The notes beneath the pieces were generated by a model. The model did not search any database. It worked only from the letters and a program-made list of their open reading frames with translations, and was not told the origin of the DNA. Positions 22,484-32,314 of a stretch of DNA of 64,000 nucleotides are shown here, piece by piece. Position numbers and translations under genes: made by a program. This DNA comes from Anaeramoeba ignava. Lineage: Eukaryota; Metamonada; Anaeramoebidae. Position 1 is the first letter of the stretch. Every line of letters begins with the position of its first letter. The DNA is taken from positions 248,001 through 312,000 of the forward strand of contig JAPDFW010000056.1 in assembly GCA_028826165.1 (NCBI GenBank), in the 5' to 3' direction.

Positions 22484-24675
22484 ATGACCGAATTCCACCA
22501 AAAATTGAAAGATAAATATATACGTAAACAAATTTTAAAACAAAAACAAGAAGAAAAGCAACAATTTGAAGAAATAATTGCGAAAGTAATTGAAGGAAAT
22601 CAACATGGAATTGATAAAAAATTTTTTGAAACATTAGATCAATATAAACTTGAACAAAAAATTTTTGAACTCACAGAAAAGCTCAAAGAACTTAAAACAA
22701 AGAAACATGATTTATTTGAATTAATGAGAGCAATTCTTTCATCTGAGCCTTCGGAAACTAAGTAAATTTTATTTCTTAAATTTAAAATTATAATTAAATT
22801 GAAATTTATATTAAAATTAAAATTAAAATTAAAATCAAAATTAAAATCAAAATCAAAATTAAAATTAAAATTAAAATTAAAATTAAAATTAAAATTAAAA
22901 TTAAAATTAAAATTAAAATTAAAATTTAAAATTAAAATTAAAATTCAAAATTAAAATTAAAATTCATTTAAAATTAAAATTAAAATTAAAATTAAAATTA
23001 AAATTAAAATTAAAATTAAAAAATCAAAATAAAATCAAAAAATTAAAATTAAAATTAAAATTAAAATAATTAAAATTAAAATTAAAATTAAAATTAAAAT
23101 TAAAATTAAAATTAAAATTAAAATTTATATTTAAATTCATTTCAAAAATTAAAAATTAAAATTAAAATTAAAATTAAAATTAAAATTAAAATTAAAATTA
23201 AAATTAAAATTAAAATTAAAATTAAAATTAAAATTAAAATTAAAAATTAAAATTAAAATTAAAATCAAAATTAAAATTTAAATTAAAATCAAAATTAAAA
23301 TTCATTTATAAAATTATATTTAAATTTATTTCAAAAATTAAAAATTAGCCTCGAAAATACAGAAAAAAAATCTACTACACAAAAAGATATGAAAGAAAAA
23401 CTCCCAGAAATTTACGGACAAATAACACCAACACAAGGACATCAAACAGGATTACTATTTCACACAACTGCACTAGTTCAACTACAACAACAAGCACCAG
23501 TGGGATATCACACAGTTTTAACAGAGACAGGAAAAGGGGGTATAATCCAACAGCATCCAACAACAGTCGAATACAAAGAGAGCGGGGGAATAATTGAGGA
23601 TCCAGCACGAGGGATATACATACAAACAAACAGCGGTGGGATCGATAGCAAAGTCATGGGACGGCCACAGGCTCAAGACAGATACCAACACTACTCCGTA
23701 AAAGCATACCCAAAAATTACAAAGAAGCCAAAATATCCCTCGCCAAATTTTACAAAAGCACCATCACATCCTCTCCAAAACTCACTTAGACGTTATCCAT
23801 CCCCGCGCGAGTCTTCACGATATTTGTCAACCTCAAATTCACCTCCACCAACTGGACAAACAATTAAATATTCAACCCAATCAATAGGCATCAACCCACA
23901 TCCTTCAAAAGTCTACTTGTCCCCACACGAACAATCACAAAACATACAAAACACATCTATAGAAAATAGTAACACAAACACTCCCCCAAATTTAACGACA
24001 AATCCCCCCAAAAATTCAATTAATTTTGAATCAAGAAAATCTCGGTTTGTTCTCGATCGACTGCAGTCTGTCTCACAGCGCTCGCCGATATCAGGAAGAG
24101 CACCACCTCGCTACACAACGAACGATCACGGAGCAGATATGGTCTCATCACCAAATGCAAAGCCGCCGACACTTGTTGAAACGGGACATCTTAGAGCAAA
24201 TACAAATCCAAATGCAAATTCTCATAAACCACCGATCATCCCACCAACATCTCTCGCAACACAAATGCGCCCGCCACAAAAGCCCTACTCAATATCACAT
24301 CACATCCTTCCTCCGCGATCTTCAAATGACCCAGATAGTCCTTATGATCCTCAACAACACGGCCAAGGCTTTCCTTATCAATCCAACTCTCCCCTTGATC
24401 GATCTTCTTATTCATCTCCTAAGCAAACTGGAGACACCCCAAACTTTAAAACATCGTCGCTTCATGACCATCCTCAAGAGTTCTCACAAAAAGACGACTT
24501 CAGAAAAACCTTTTATAGTCCTAATCCCCAAATGCATCCCTCAAGAAACCCTCATGATCCTCCAAATTCCCTTAATAATTCTTCTCAAATGTCTTCAAAA
24601 TTTTCTTCAAGAGAAAAAAAACGTCAACAATCTATTTATTTGGATCATCCTGATATTAAAAGAGCAAATAAATGA
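22484..24675 (+). CDS. coiled-coil/disordered protein, possibly GPS2-like
   Basis: Two exons: 22484-22761 and about 23349-24675, joined in phase 2, giving about 534 residues. The intron is an AAAATT array. Residues 1-92 are a charged coiled coil (KQILKQKQEEKQQFEE, LEQKIFELTEKLKELKTKKH, DLFELMRAIL). The remainder is Pro/Ser/Gln/Asn-rich and disordered (NSPPPTGQ, RSPISGRAPPRY, HILPPRSSNDPDSPY). The order of coiled coil with LxxK-x-Lx(3)K(K/E)HxLF, then a short QxxxTGxLxxxT-like segment, then a disordered tail recalls GPS2, a subunit of the NCoR/SMRT-HDAC3 corepressor. That is a weak resemblance from memory. If wrong, it is an unidentified coiled-coil protein. Codon use is GC-richer than in most neighbours, as in the two preceding genes. 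Confidence 0.6.
22762..23348 (+). repeat. intron of the coiled-coil gene, AAAATT array
   Basis: The 587-base intron is made of AAAATT hexamers, the same motif as at the left end of the window. Donor GTAAAT lies at 22762 and acceptor ATTAG just before CCTCGAAAATAC. The exact acceptor base is uncertain by one. Confidence 0.75.
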
Positions 24676-24920
24676 TATTAAAAATTTCATTCTAAAAAAA
24701 AAAACGAAAGAAATCAAACAAAATTCCAGAAACTAAATTTTCAAAAATGTTGCTTTTATTCTCTTGTTTTTCCTTTTTTCTTTTTATGTGAAAAATTCAC
24801 ATTTTTTTTTTCACTTTTTTTTTGTATTGAAAAAATTACAAAAAAATTACAAATTTATATTTAAATTATTTTTTATTTTTAAAATCAAAATCAAAATCAA
24901 AATCAAAATCAAAAAATTTT
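24676..24920. other. convergent spacer
   Basis: The spacer lies between two convergent stops. It contains a small inverted motif around 24786-24815 (TGTGAAAAATTCACA, a perfect short palindrome arm pair) and an AAAATC hexamer tract before the MED8-like stop. No gene is seen. Confidence 0.45.
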
Positions 24921-25400
24921 TTAATCATTTAATTTAAAATATTTTTCTAATCCAATTGTTTTAAAAGCATCTCTAAAGTTTTTACTAATTTTAAAGCACA
25001 ATTCATTAAAATTTTCAACTCTTAAACGAATATTTTTTTCACCATCAAAATCATCATCTTCTAAAAGATGAATATTATTATTTGAATCTTTCCAGTTTGT
25101 TTCATATTCTTTATTCAATTCATCTTCTTCTAATTCCATTGAAGTCAAAAGTGAAGAATCAAGAAATTTTGGTGTATTTGCAATTGTAACATCATTTTCT
25201 TCTGGTCTTTTAAAAGGAATAACAAGAACATTTTCTATTTTTTCTAATTCCTCAATTAAGAATTGATGTTGTAAAGAAATTACTTTCATATAATCATAGA
25301 ATTTTTGAAATGAAAGATTTGGTTCTTTCTCAATATTTTCTAAACTCTCAATTAATGTTGATATTTTTTGTTTTAATTGCAAAAGGAAAGATTCATCCAT
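24921..25400 (-). CDS. MED8: small coiled-coil protein, probable Mediator subunit 8
   Basis: A single-exon protein of 159 residues starting MDESFLLQLKQKISTLIESL. The upstream extension of the open frame (Lys- and Phe-rich) is spacer read-through, so the internal ATG at 25400 is taken as start. The layout fits MED8: an N-terminal helical hairpin (NLSFQKFYDYMKVISLQHQF), then VLVIPF, where MED8 has a V(I/V)xPL strand, then an acidic segment and a C-terminal helix (VENFNELCFKISKNFRDAF). MED8 belongs to the Mediator head and would help bridge activators to RNA polymerase II. The similarity is moderate and rests on pattern, so another small coiled-coil protein remains possible. Its start is only 88 bases from the VPS34 stop, on the same strand. 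Confidence 0.55.
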   Translation of the reverse strand: MDESFLLQLKQKISTLIESLENIEKEPNLSFQKFYDYMKVISLQHQFLIEELEKIENVLVIPFKRPEENDVTIANTPKFLDSSLLTSMELEEDELNKEYETNWKDSNNNIHLLEDDDFDGEKNIRLRVENFNELCFKISKNFRDAFKTIGLEKYFKLND

Positions 25401-25488
25401 TTTTGTTTTTAAATTGAAAAAGAAAAATGAAAAAAATGAAAAAAAAAAAAACTTTATTTTCTTTTTCTTCTTTTTATTCTTTTTTTTT

Positions 25489-28400
25489 TTAACTTCTCCA
25501 ATATTGTGCCCATTTGTGGATTGTTTCCACAACTTGAGGAAATAGAGCATTTACACTTTCATCAATTACAGCTGAAATATATTTTTTAGCTTTTTCATCA
25601 TTTAAATGAAGAGAAAATTTTTCATGAACCTAAAACAACAAAATCAAATCAAAATCAAATCAAAATCAAATCAAAATCAAATCAAAATCAATATTTAAAT
25701 CAAATATTTAAATCAAATATTTAAATCAAATATTTAAATCAATATTTAAATCAAATCAAAATCAATTATTTAAATCAAATACTTAAATCAAATAATTAAA
25801 TCAATTATTTAAATCAATATTTAAATCAATATTTAAATCAAATATTTAAATTAATATTTAAATCAAATATTTAAATCAAATATTTAAATCAAGTAATTAA
25901 ATCAATATTTAAATCAATATTTAAATCAAATATTTAAATCAAGTATTTAAATCAATATTTAAATCAAATATTTAAATCAATATTTAAATAAATATTTAAA
26001 TCAAATATTTAAATCAAATATTTAAATCAAATATTTAAATCAAGTATTTAAATCAAATAATTAAATCAAATATTTAAATCAATATTTAAATCAATATTTA
26101 AATCAAAATTAAATCAATATTTAAATCAATATTTAAATCAAATATTTAAATCAAATATTTAAATCAAGTATTTAAATCAAGTATTTAAATCAAATAATTA
26201 AATCAAGTATTTAAATCAATATTTAAATCAATATTTAAATCAAATATTTAAATCAAAAATTTAAATCAAATATTTAAATTCAATATTTAAATCAAAAATT
26301 AAATCAATATTTAAATCAATATTTAAATCAAATATTTAAATCAAAAATTAAATCAATATTTAAATCAATATTTAAATCAAATATTTAAATCAAGTATTTA
26401 AATTCAATATTTAAATCCAATATTTAAATCAAAAATTAAATCAAATATTTAAATCAAATATTTAAATCAATTTTTTAAATCAAATATTTAAATCAAATAT
26501 TTAAATCAAATATTTAAATCAAATATTTAAATCAAATATTTAAATCCAATATTTAAATCAAAAATTAAATCAATATTTAAATCAATATTTAAATCAAATA
26601 TTTAAATCAAATATTTAAATTCAATATTTAAATCAAATATTTAAATCAATATTTAAATTCAATTGGATGTTTAAATAAATATTTAAATCAAATAATTAAA
26701 TCAAATATTTAAATTAAATAATTAAATCAAGTATTTAAATCAAATAATTAAATCAAGTATTTAAATCAAGTATTTAAATCAATATTTAAATTAATATTTA
26801 AATCAAATCAAAATCAAAAATCAAATATTTAAATCAAATATTTAAATCAAATATTTAAATCAAATATTTAAATTAAATATTTAAATCAAATATTTAAATC
26901 AAATATTTAAATCAAATATTTAAATCAAATATTTAAATCAAATAATTAAATCAAATATTTAAATCAATATTTAAATCAAATATTTAAATCAATATTTAAA
27001 TCAATATTTAAATCAAATATTTAAATCAATATTTAAATCAAATATTTAAATTAAATAACTCACTTTGACAATCGATGTTTGAGATCTATCAATATCTGGA
27101 ATATTTGCATCAATCATTAACATTAATAAATTCACAATTAAATGAGAATGTCTTCTTAAAGCGATGAATGTTTCTGCACTTAATCTCTTAAATTCTTGAT
27201 AATATTCACTTTTTAAACCACCCATAACATCAACCATTTCTTTACATAATTTCATTGGTGGTGGAAATGGTTTTGGATCATGTCCAAGAATATATCCAAA
27301 ATCAATATGTATTAATTTTCCATCTTGTGTTAACATTAAGTTATCTAAATGTCTATCTCCAACTCCCAAAATATAAGTTATTATACAATATCCAGCTTTT
27401 TTAAATAAATTTTTAAATCAAATATTTAAATAAAATCAAAATCAAATCAAAATCAATATTTAAATAAATTTCCAAATAAATATTTAAATCTAATATTTAA
27501 ATCAAGATTTAAATCAAATATTCAAATAAATATTTAAATCTAATATTTAAATAAATATTTAAATAAATATTCAAATAAATATTCAAATAAATATTTAAAT
27601 AAACATTCAAATTCAATATTTAAATCTAATATTTAAATCTAATATTTAAATAAATATTCAAATTAATTTTCAAATAAATTTTTAAATAAATTTTTAAATA
27701 AATTTTTAAATAAATTTTTAAATAAATATTCAAATAAATATTCAAATAAATATTCAAATAAATATTCAAATAAACAAACCGCATGATTTAATATAATTTG
27801 ACATAACATCCTTTTCAAATCCAAAATCATTATTATTATCAGGATGAAACTTAATAAAAAAATTAGAAAGAGAATCAAATTCTCCAAGTATTGAAGCAAG
27901 AGATTTAGCTTTAACAAATTGAACAATTCCAATCTCAGAACTTGTAGGAAGAACATGATAAGGTGTTAGTTTTAAATCCAAATTTTCCTTTTTCAATAGT
28001 TGCTCCATCAAAATAATTAATTGCATAACAAGATTATCTTGGCGTATATCATCTCCCATTTTATAAATAATACCATATTCATTTTCTTTATCATTTTCTT
28101 TTTCATTTTCTTTATCATTTCCTTTATAATTTTCTTTAAATTTGAATGAATGTGAATCAAATTCTCGAAAAACAATTTTCATTGGATACAAATTGCTCTT
28201 AAAAATATACACATTTTCTGGTTTGATTCCAATAACAGAAACATGTGGATCTAGTGGAAGAAGTAATGGTTGAAATTCTAATAAATCTTTATATTGGAAT
28301 TGAAGCATTTCCTTAAGAAATGTAATTTTTTTAGGTCTTGAAAGTTTTGAATTTGATTTCAATTTTTCTGCAATTTCCCCAAGTTCTTGAATAAGTTTTT

Positions 28401-30842
28401 CCTGGCGTTGTAATTGAGTTAAAAGAACTTTTCCTTTTTCGCTTTCAAGGCATTGTCTAGCAAATTCAAGGTGAACTTTTGCGAAAATTGAAAATTTTTT
28501 ATCATTTCTTTCTGTTCCAACATACCAATAAAAATAAACTCCTAAAATTGGGTTTTGTAAAGATCTACGAATCAGAAATTGTGTTAATGGTGATTTTTCT
28601 GATTCTTCATATCTCAATCCTTGAACAACTTGTAAAAGATACAAAATCAATTCCTTTTATAAAAAGTTGAATAAAACCAAATTAAATTAATATTTAAATC
28701 AAATATTTAAATCAAATATTTAAATCAAATATTTAAATCAATATTTAAATCAAATATTTAAATCAAATATTTAAATCAAATATTTAAATCAATATTTAAA
28801 TCAAATGAAAATCAAATATTTAAATCAAATATTTAAATCAATATTTAAATCAATATTTAAATCAAATATTTAAATCAAATATTTAAATCAATATTTAAAT
28901 CAAATGAAAATCAAATATTTAAATCAAATATTTAAATCAAATATTTAAATCAAATATTTAAATTCAATATTTAAATCAATATTTAAATCAAGTATTTAAA
29001 TCAAATATTTAAATCAAATATTTAAATCAAATATTTAAATCAAATATTTTAAATCAAATATTTAAATCAATATTTAAATAAATTAATATTTAAATCAATA
29101 TTTAAAATCAATATTTTAAATAAATAAATTTGAAAATCAAATATTTAAATCAAATATTTAAATCAATATTTAAATCAATATTTAAATCAATATTTAAATC
29201 AATATTTAAATCAAATATTTAAATCAAATATTTAAATCAATATTTAAATCAATATTTAAATCAATATTTAAATCAAATATTTAAATCAAATATTTAAATC
29301 AATATTTAAATCAAATGAAAATCAAATATTTAAATCAAATATTTAAATCAAATATTTAAATCAAATATCAAAATCAAATATTTAAATCAATATTTAAATC
29401 AAATAATTAAATAAAGCTCCCGTTTTACTTTATCTTCACATTCATCTAATTTTTCTACTCCAAATTGTCTAATTTTTTGATTTTTAAATTTTTTGGAAAT
29501 TAATTCAAGTGCAATAACTGTATCTACATTCCAATTATTCATCATTCTATACATTTCATCTTGTTCTTTTTTTTTGGAATTCTGTTGATAATAAAAATTT
29601 TGGAAGTGCTTGTGGATTATGCTTTAAAGTATTTCTAAACTTCCAAATCATATCAGCTTCTTGTTTAGTTAATTTTTTAAAAGGATTTGCAATAATTTTC
29701 TGAGTTTTATACAAAAATAAATTTGGTTATGAATTTTTTCTATTTTTTCTTAAAATTTGAAAATGAAAATATAGAATTATACATTTAATTTTTGGAATTC
29801 ATCTAATGTAGGTGTAGCACTTTGATTTTTGGGAGATGTTTTAGATTGCTGAAAAAGAAATAAATTTTAATTTTGATTTTAATTTTGAATTTGATTTTGA
29901 TTTTGATTTTGAATTTGATTTTGATTTTGATTTTGAATTTAAATTTTGATTTTGATTTTGATTTTGATTTTGATTTTGATTTTGATTTTGATTTTGATTT
30001 TGATTTTGATTTTGATTTTGATTTTGATTTTAATTTTGATTTTGATTTTGATTTTGATTTTGATTTTGATTTTGATTTTGAATTTGAATTTGAATTTTGA
30101 TTTTGATTTTGAATTTTGATATTGATTTTGATTTTGATTTTGATTTTGAATTTGATTTTGAATTTGATTTTGAATTTGAATTTGAATTTGGTTTTGATTT
30201 TAATGTTTGAAATAATACATCTAAATTATTAGAATCATTTTCAAAACTAGAAAGAAATGGAGCCATTTGATCGCTTGGTAGTTGAAGAGTAAATTTTCTA
30301 TTTAATTTAGAAGAAGAAAACCTATCCTTTGAACCAAAAACAGAATTAACTCTTTCTTTATTTCTATTTAAAAGAGGAGGTTTTGATTTAGGTTTTGGAG
30401 GTTTTGATTTAGGTTTTGGAGGTCTTTGTTTTAGGTTTTGGAGGAGGGATTGAAGGCTTCTCAAGTGTTGTATTTGAACGTCTTAAAGCAGGATTCCTTT
30501 TTGGACGATTTTGTGTTTTAATTTCTTTTTTATTTTCTGTTAAAAATTTTGAAAAAATAAATGATTCAGGTCTTTTTGGAAAATGAATTCGGGATTGATT
30601 CTGGATTGATTGAAATATTCTTTTGCAATAGCTTAAAGGAAAATCAAATTTGATATAAACTTGTGGTTCAATTTCTGTTTGAGCTAAAAGTGAATGGAAA
30701 TGTTGATCAGAAATCGATTTTTGAAAATTGTTTCCTTTTATTTTTATTTTGATTTTGATTTAATTTTGATTTTTATTTTGATTTTTAATTTTGATTTTTA
30801 ATTTGAAAAGAGAATTAGTTTACTTAAATAAGAAGAATACAT
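25489..30842 (-). CDS. PIK3C3: VPS34, class III phosphatidylinositol 3-kinase (two one-base frameshifts)
   Basis: Makes PI(3)P on endosomes and autophagic membranes. Seven exons: 30842-30824, 30734-30219, 29848-29783, 29699-29429, 28653-27780, 27395-27064 and 25629-25489. They give 738 residues if one extra base is removed at each of two A runs (T runs on + at 30429-30432 and 29567-29575). The helical domain ([33 protein letters not shown]) precedes the kinase. Kinase motifs are [24 protein letters not shown], catalytic [23 protein letters not shown] and the activation-loop [11 protein letters not shown]. The C-terminal helix ends [10 protein letters not shown], matching the conserved membrane-binding tail. 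Human VPS34 is 887 residues. Here the N-terminal 190 residues are a short unrecognised segment plus a Pro/Lys repeat, with no C2 domain that I can identify. Confidence 0.93.
25630..27063 (-). repeat. VPS34 last intron, ATTTAAATCAAT array
   Basis: The 1,434-base intron consists of ATATTTAAATCA/ATTTAAATCAAT units of 11-12 bp. On + the only G/C base is almost always C. It splits the kinase C-lobe between DRSQTSIVK and VHEKFSLHL. Donor GTGAGT is the most canonical donor in the window. Confidence 0.85.
27396..27779 (-). repeat. VPS34 intron, AAATATTCAAAT array
   Basis: The 384-base intron has AAATATTCAAAT and AAATTTTTAAAT units. It splits the sequence just before the catalytic loop, between KSC and [11 protein letters not shown], with donor GTTTGT. 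Confidence 0.8.
28654..29428 (-). repeat. VPS34 intron with the ATTTAAATCA array
   Basis: The 775-base intron uses the same ATATTTAAATCA unit as the last intron of the gene, about 1.6 kb away. It lies between ECEDK and ELILYLLQ. Sharing of one repeat family between introns of one gene suggests local spread. Confidence 0.8.
29849..30218 (-). repeat. VPS34 intron 2, TTTTGA hexamer array
   Basis: The 370-base intron is made of TTTTGA and TTTGAA hexamers on +. The donor GTATTA is inferred after NDSNNLD. It could sit slightly downstream because the repeat stays open in frame as Lys/Ser/Asn repeats. Confidence 0.65.
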
Positions 30843-31432
30843 AAAAAGAAAAGAAAAAAATGAAAAAGATTTTTTTTGGATTTTATTTTTTTGAATTTGA
30901 ATTTGAAATTGATTTTGATTTTGATTTTGAAATTGAATTTGATTTTGAAATTGATTTTGAATTTGATTTTGAAATTGATTTTGATTTTGATTTTGATTTT
31001 GAAATTGAATTTGATTTTGATTTTGATTTTGAAATTGATTTTGATTTTGAAATTGATTTTGAAATTGATTTTGATTTTGAAATTGATTTTGAAATTGATT
31101 TTGAAATTGATTTTGATTTTGAAATTGATTTTGAAATTGATTTTGATTTTGATTTTGAAATTGATTTTGAAATTGATTTTGAAATTGAATTTGAATTTGA
31201 TTTTGAATTTGATTTTGAAATTGATTTTGAATTTGAAATTGATTTTGAAATTGATTTTGAAATTGATTTTGAATTTGATTTTGAAATTGATTTTGAAATT
31301 GAATTTTAAATTTGATTTTGAATTTGAATTTGAATTTGAATTTGAATTTGAATTTGATTTTGAAATTGATTTTGAAATTGAATTTTGAAATTTGATTTTG
31401 AAATTGATTTTGATTTTGAATTTGAATTTGAT
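30843..31432. repeat. intergenic TTTTGAAATTGA array
   Basis: The spacer between the AIG1-like stop and the VPS34 start. About 30895-31430 is an array of TTTTGAAATTGA and TTTTGA units whose only G/C base on + is G. Long Phe-Glu-Ile-Asp frames across it are artefacts. The remaining 50 bases before the VPS34 start hold the presumed promoter. Confidence 0.75.
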
Positions 31433-32101
31433 TTAATTATCCTTCTTTTCTTCTTCTTTCTTCTTTAAATTTCTGGAAATTCCTGTTGAAATCAACTTTC
31501 TTGATAACATAACAAAAGAATAAGCAAAAATAGTTGCAACTAAAAAGAAAATGAAAAAGAATAAAGGCGACATCATTGAAAGAAATGGATAAATCACATC
31601 ACCATAAATAAAAGTAACAGAAAAACTAACAAGAGCATAACCAAGAGCAAGAAGAAGAACAAACAAAAAATCAAGATATTTGGAACTCATTTTAGCGAAA
31701 TATTCAGGAAGAAAAAATATTTCAATAAAATCATAAAAAAGTGGGAAAGTATGAAGAAAATGATTCAAAACTGGTGGAATAACAAATGTTTTGGGAAGAA
31801 TAAGCGTAGGGTCATAAAGGGTTAAACTCCAGAAAACTATTTCCATTATTATATTCATCACAAAAACTAAAGTTAAAAGACTTGTTGATGAGTCACTTGT
31901 TTTTCCTGTTCGGAATAATTGAATATCTTTGTATAAATTTTTTGCATAAAAGAATAAAACTGTAAGTAAATTCCAAATTGTGTAAAATTGCAAGCTTCGG
32001 ATTCCAAATGTTGTAATGGAACTGATCCAAAAATAAGAAATTGTTGATGCAATTACGATAAATAAATGGAAATTAAAAAGAAAAATTCTTTTAAAATTCA
32101 T
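31433..32101 (-). CDS. AIG1/FAR-17a family membrane hydrolase
   Basis: A 222-residue intronless protein with about six hydrophobic helices. The pattern FWSLTLYDPTLILPKTF, PPVLNHFLHTFPLFYDFIEIFF and GDVIYPFL matches AIG1/ADTRP proteins. In humans these are threonine-type hydrolases of branched fatty-acid esters (FAHFAs). The catalytic His is seen in LNHFLHTF. The partner Thr is probably in the FYTIWNLLTVLFFY helix. The C-terminus is a basic/acidic cytoplasmic tail (NLKKKEEEKKDN). Localisation is inferred as ER or another endomembrane. It lies between eIF3a and VPS34 on the same strand. Substrate specificity is unknown in protists. Confidence 0.85.
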   Translation of the reverse strand: MNFKRIFLFNFHLFIVIASTISYFWISSITTFGIRSLQFYTIWNLLTVLFFYAKNLYKDIQLFRTGKTSDSSTSLLTLVFVMNIIMEIVFWSLTLYDPTLILPKTFVIPPVLNHFLHTFPLFYDFIEIFFLPEYFAKMSSKYLDFLFVLLLALGYALVSFSVTFIYGDVIYPFLSMMSPLFFFIFFLVATIFAYSFVMLSRKLISTGISRNLKKKEEEKKDN

Positions 32102-32314
32102 TTTGATTAAAAAAAATGAAAAATGAAAATTAAAATGAAAATTAAATTTTTTTTAAATAATTAGTAATTACGTGGATATATTTTTTTAAAAAAAGATTTA
32201 AATTTAATTTTATTTTATTTATTGGATCGTTTATTGAGAAAAATTTTAAAAAGAAAAAGTAAAAGAATTGGAAAAAAAAAGAATTGGAAAAAAAGAATTA
32301 AAAAAAAAGAAAAA
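32102..32314. other. short spacer between AIG1-like and eIF3a genes
   Basis: About 213 A/T-rich bases, including AAAAAGAATTGGAAAAAAA repeats near 32255-32310 beside the eIF3a stop. It should contain the AIG1-like promoter, but no motif stands out. Confidence 0.4.

Noticed and set aside
25401-25550. Lys/Phe-rich N-terminal extension of the MED8-like protein
   Set aside because: It overlaps the VPS34 final exon and the 88-base spacer. The internal ATG at 25400 gives a sensible N-terminus.
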